DNA of 6,913 nt, taken from an uncultured Bacteroidota bacterium (lineage in GTDB: Bacteria; Bacteroidota; Bacteroidia; Bacteroidales; SZUA-534). The translations under genes were made by a program, and so were the position numbers. Shown piece by piece: positions 4,831-6,913 of the stretch (position 1 is the stretch's first letter; each line of letters starts with the position of its first letter). The stretch is taken from the NCBI GenBank assembly GCA_937900725.1, contig CALCFP010000328.1, positions 1-6,913 on the forward strand, given 5' to 3'. Below the pieces are notes generated by a model, which was given only the letters and a program-made list of their open reading frames with translations, ran no database searches and was not told the origin of the DNA.

Positions 4831-6660
4831 CTAAACCTTAAATGCGTCAATGGCATTAAGCAGATTTTGAGCCTGTTGGGCAAGCAAATCGGCACTTGAA
4901 GCCAATCCATCGCTTGCAGATGCATTAACCCTAATAACAGAATCCAACTGCTGAATGGCGTCGTTAATCTGCATTGTGCCGGAAGTCTGTTCCGCACTTG
5001 CGGCAGCAATCTCGCCAACAAGGCTTTTGGTGTTTTCCACCTTTGGCAATGTCACGCTCATTACCTTACCGACTGTTTCCGACATGTTTAGTCCCTGTAG
5101 CGACAACTCGATAATCTCATCGGCGGCAGCCTTGCTATGTTCGGCCAACTTGCGCACCTCTGTTGCAACGACAGCGAAACCTCGTCCATAATCGCCTGCT
5201 CGGGCTGCTTCAACAGCCGCATTGAGTGCCAAGATGTTTGTTTTTGACGCTATATCGTTGATAACCATTATCTTCTGTGCTATTTTCTTATTGATTGACA
5301 AAACCTTACCGGAATTTTCAGAAACTTCGATAAAACTATTGTATGCTTCTTCAGAAACCTGGGAAGTTTGATTTGCATTCTGCGTATTCTGTTCGATATT
5401 GCTAACCATCTCCTCCATGGTTGCCGACAACTGCTCGATGCTTGAAGCCTGTTCGTTGGCACCTTGCGACAACTGTTGCGAAGAAATGTTGACCTGATTG
5501 CTTGCCATTGTAAGCTCGTTGGCATCGTCCTTAATCGACTTGACAATAGCCAACAATTTGGCGCACATATTACGCAAGTCGCTTGACATTTGTCCAATCT
5601 CGTCACGACTCGAATAGTTGAACTGTGCAGTAAGGTCGCCGTCAGACACTTGACGTATGGCAGAAGAAAGCCAGTTAAGAGGCTTGTCGACAACATTTTT
5701 AATGCCAAAATGGACAACCAAAAAGACAAGGGAAAGAATTATAACGAAAAACACGACCATGGCAATAAACAAAAGAATTGCGCCAGAATGCAAATCATTG
5801 AAAGGCACTGTTGCTGCCATAGTCCATTTAGTACCTTTAATAGGCATACATACAATGAATTCCTTACCAGTCCGCGTGTTTTTCGTGACACCAGAATATT
5901 CGAAACTCTTTGTCATTGCATAGGCAAAAGGTGCGATTCCTCCATATAGTTCATTGGCTTCCTTTGAATTGAAGCTGAAATTCATAACCAGACTGGCATC
6001 GTTATGGGCAATGACGTTTGCATTCTCATCGGTGATAAAACTTTGGCCATTTTCACCAATTTTATGTTCCTTTACAATATTAGACAAAGTTGACAGGCTG
6101 ATATTTGCCGCCAAACAGCCAATGACATCGCCATTTTTTAGAACAGGAACAGCCAAAGTATATTTCATCTCGCCTGTTGATTTCGATACGTCAGGACTAG
6201 TCATGGCAAATGAAGCCTTTTCATCAAATATGGACCTTACATACACTCTTTCGCTCAAATTCTTGCCTTCAACCAACCCCCTTCCGGCTACATAATATTT
6301 GCCATCGGGCATGACCACAAACAAAAGACTGTACATTGACGAATCGCGCACGAACTGGCGTGCAAGGAAATCCTGCATGTCGGTCCAAACCATCGACTTG
6401 ACTTCAGGGCGGTCGGCAATGCTTTCGAGCTCGATACGCAACGCATCGAGTTTTGACGACACTTCAACAGAACTGCGTTTTGCAATCTCGGTAATATATC
6501 GCTTAGATGTCTTGTTCTGAGTATTGACTGTAAGTCTATAACTGACTAACATCATTATAAACAGAAGGATACCAATAATGGGCAGAATGACACGGAGCAA
6601 CTTGCCTTGAATGGTACTAGAACCATAAGCAATGGATTTTGAAACAAAATCAGTGAACAT
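4831..6660 (-). CDS. Methyl-accepting chemotaxis protein, dCache sensor
   Basis: This transmembrane receptor senses an extracytoplasmic ligand and should control a CheA kinase through its cytoplasmic hairpin. From ATG 6660 it is 609 residues. TM1 lies at about 23-42 (LPIIGILLFIMMLVSYRL) and the periplasmic sensor at 43-290, with dCache-like elements (MPDGKYYVAG, LSERVYVRSIF, TGEMKYTLAVPVLKNGDVIG, and a second ENGQSFITDENANVIAH module). TM2 is at about 293-318, the HAMP domain at 319-375 (VVDKPLNWLSSAIRQVSDGDL), and the signalling domain at 385-609. The hairpin tip is canonical: ILALNAAVEAARAGDYGRGF with GFAVVATEVRKLAEHS. No CheR-docking pentapeptide ends the protein (it ends AFKV). The frame runs open to a TTG at 6825, with ATGs at 6807, 6738 and 6717. 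I chose 6660 because upstream residues are cysteine-rich or lysine-rich without family character and overlap repeated DNA. Ligand unknown. No other chemotaxis gene is in view. Confidence 0.94.
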   Translation of the reverse strand: MFTDFVSKSIAYGSSTIQGKLLRVILPIIGILLFIMMLVSYRLTVNTQNKTSKRYITEIAKRSSVEVSSKLDALRIELESIADRPEVKSMVWTDMQDFLARQFVRDSSMYSLLFVVMPDGKYYVAGRGLVEGKNLSERVYVRSIFDEKASFAMTSPDVSKSTGEMKYTLAVPVLKNGDVIGCLAANISLSTLSNIVKEHKIGENGQSFITDENANVIAHNDASLVMNFSFNSKEANELYGGIAPFAYAMTKSFEYSGVTKNTRTGKEFIVCMPIKGTKWTMAATVPFNDLHSGAILLFIAMVVFFVIILSLVFLVVHFGIKNVVDKPLNWLSSAIRQVSDGDLTAQFNYSSRDEIGQMSSDLRNMCAKLLAIVKSIKDDANELTMASNQVNISSQQLSQGANEQASSIEQLSATMEEMVSNIEQNTQNANQTSQVSEEAYNSFIEVSENSGKVLSINKKIAQKIMVINDIASKTNILALNAAVEAARAGDYGRGFAVVATEVRKLAEHSKAAADEIIELSLQGLNMSETVGKVMSVTLPKVENTKSLVGEIAAASAEQTSGTMQINDAIQQLDSVIRVNASASDGLASSADLLAQQAQNLLNAIDAFKV

Positions 6661-6692
6661 AACTCTAATTATTTTGGTTGACTTATTAATAA

Positions 6693-6727
6693 CAAACCAT
6701 ATCCGTTTTTTGTTCATCGTTTTCAAA
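6693..6727 (-). promoter_or_regulatory. Weak promoter candidate of the chemoreceptor gene
   Basis: On the minus strand TTTG (6727-6724) is followed after 22 bases by TATGGTTTG (6701-6693), one base longer than TAnnTTTG. It would start transcription about 28 bases before ATG 6660. Spacing and box are both imperfect. Confidence 0.22.
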
Positions 6728-6779
6728 TAAAATTTCATAAAAAAAAAGCATGTCCTACACCTTGCCTGACAACAGAAAA

Positions 6780-6822
6780 CGCGAATGGAAATGTCACGTG
6801 GAATCATGCGCGAATGGACATG
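6780..6822. repeat. Direct repeat pair upstream of the chemoreceptor
   Basis: CGCGAATGGAAATG (6780-6793) and CGCGAATGGACATG (6809-6822) match at 13 of 14 positions with a 29-bp period, close to three helical turns. A CACGTG palindrome (6795-6800) lies between them. The arrangement is that of paired regulator-binding sites. Confidence 0.55.
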
Positions 6823-6835
6823 CAAAATGAGATTT

Positions 6836-6861
6836 GCGAAACATTTCGCGCAAACGTTTCG
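6836..6861. repeat. Palindrome and related repeat upstream of the chemoreceptor
   Basis: GCGAAACATTTCGC (6836-6849) is a perfect 6+2+6 inverted repeat. Thirteen bases on, GCAAACGTTTCG (6850-6861) resembles it and contains the palindrome AAACGTTT. Together they look like tandem operators. They lie about 180 bp upstream of the chosen start at 6660. Confidence 0.5.
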
Positions 6862-6913
6862 GTAACTATTCCCATTATATGAGAAGATTGATTTTCAATC
6901 CCATTCATTATAC

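Noticed and set aside
5280..5949. Long open frames overlapping the chemoreceptor (149 codons minus, 119 and 88 codons plus)
   Set aside because: They are out of frame with a conserved HAMP and signalling domain and are best explained as shadows of that gene.
6661..6825. Extended chemoreceptor start at TTG 6825 or ATG 6807
   Set aside because: The added residues (for example VFCCQARCRTCFFF) have no family character, the DNA there is repeat-rich, and a normal short cytoplasmic N-terminus is obtained from ATG 6660. ATG 6717 cannot be fully excluded.
6886..6900. GATTGA-TTT-TCAATC hairpin as a terminator
   Set aside because: The stem is short and AT-rich, and no T-tract follows on either strand.
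1..6913. CRISPR array, insertion sequence, prophage or defence system
   Set aside because: No regularly spaced repeat series, transposase, integrase or defence-type protein was seen on either strand.

Overview
The window looks like chromosomal DNA of a Bacteroidota member, most likely the order Bacteroidales (Prevotella/Bacteroides-like). Four things suggest this. Intergenic DNA is very AT-rich. Shine-Dalgarno sequences are essentially absent before the starts. Several candidate promoters carry the Bacteroidota -7 element TAnnTTTG. The gene families (NlpC/P60 lipoprotein, two-domain acyl-ACP thioesterase, XRE regulator with a conserved 'LYSDNTF' tail) have the form usual in that phylum. The genus cannot be fixed from sequence alone.

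Layout. Positions 1-460 are AT-rich and non-coding, with a minus-strand terminator at the very edge, an orphan 'AACCCAAACCTTATG' start that stops after 8 codons, and an exact 16-bp direct repeat. Then come, all on the minus strand: a possible 66-aa membrane mini-protein (460-660), an NlpC/P60 lipoprotein cell-wall hydrolase (824-1336), quinone-type dihydroorotate dehydrogenase pyrD (1505-2542), and an XRE-family DNA-binding regulator (2659-3147). A clear intrinsic terminator separates the regulator from pyrD and abuts the pyrD promoter.

From 3187 to 3955 lies about 770 bp with no convincing gene. It holds a family of TTACA-N2-TGTAA palindromes, one of them on the regulator's own -7 box, further palindromes and hairpins, and possible small-RNA territory. 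On the plus strand follow a tRNA-Pro(CGG), its terminator, and an acyl-ACP thioesterase (4081-4827). A methyl-accepting chemotaxis protein (4831-6660, minus) converges on the thioesterase with only 3 bp between the stop codons. Its upstream region (6661-6913) carries two unrelated repeat systems that look regulatory.

The genes are a mixed housekeeping set (pyrimidine synthesis, wall remodelling, lipid thioester hydrolysis, translation) plus one regulator and one chemoreceptor. They do not form one operon. No CRISPR array, transposase, phage gene or evident new multi-gene system is present. The most noteworthy items are the regulator's probable autoregulatory operator array, the cysteine at the catalytic-base position of a class 2-type PyrD, and the repeat-rich region in front of the chemoreceptor.
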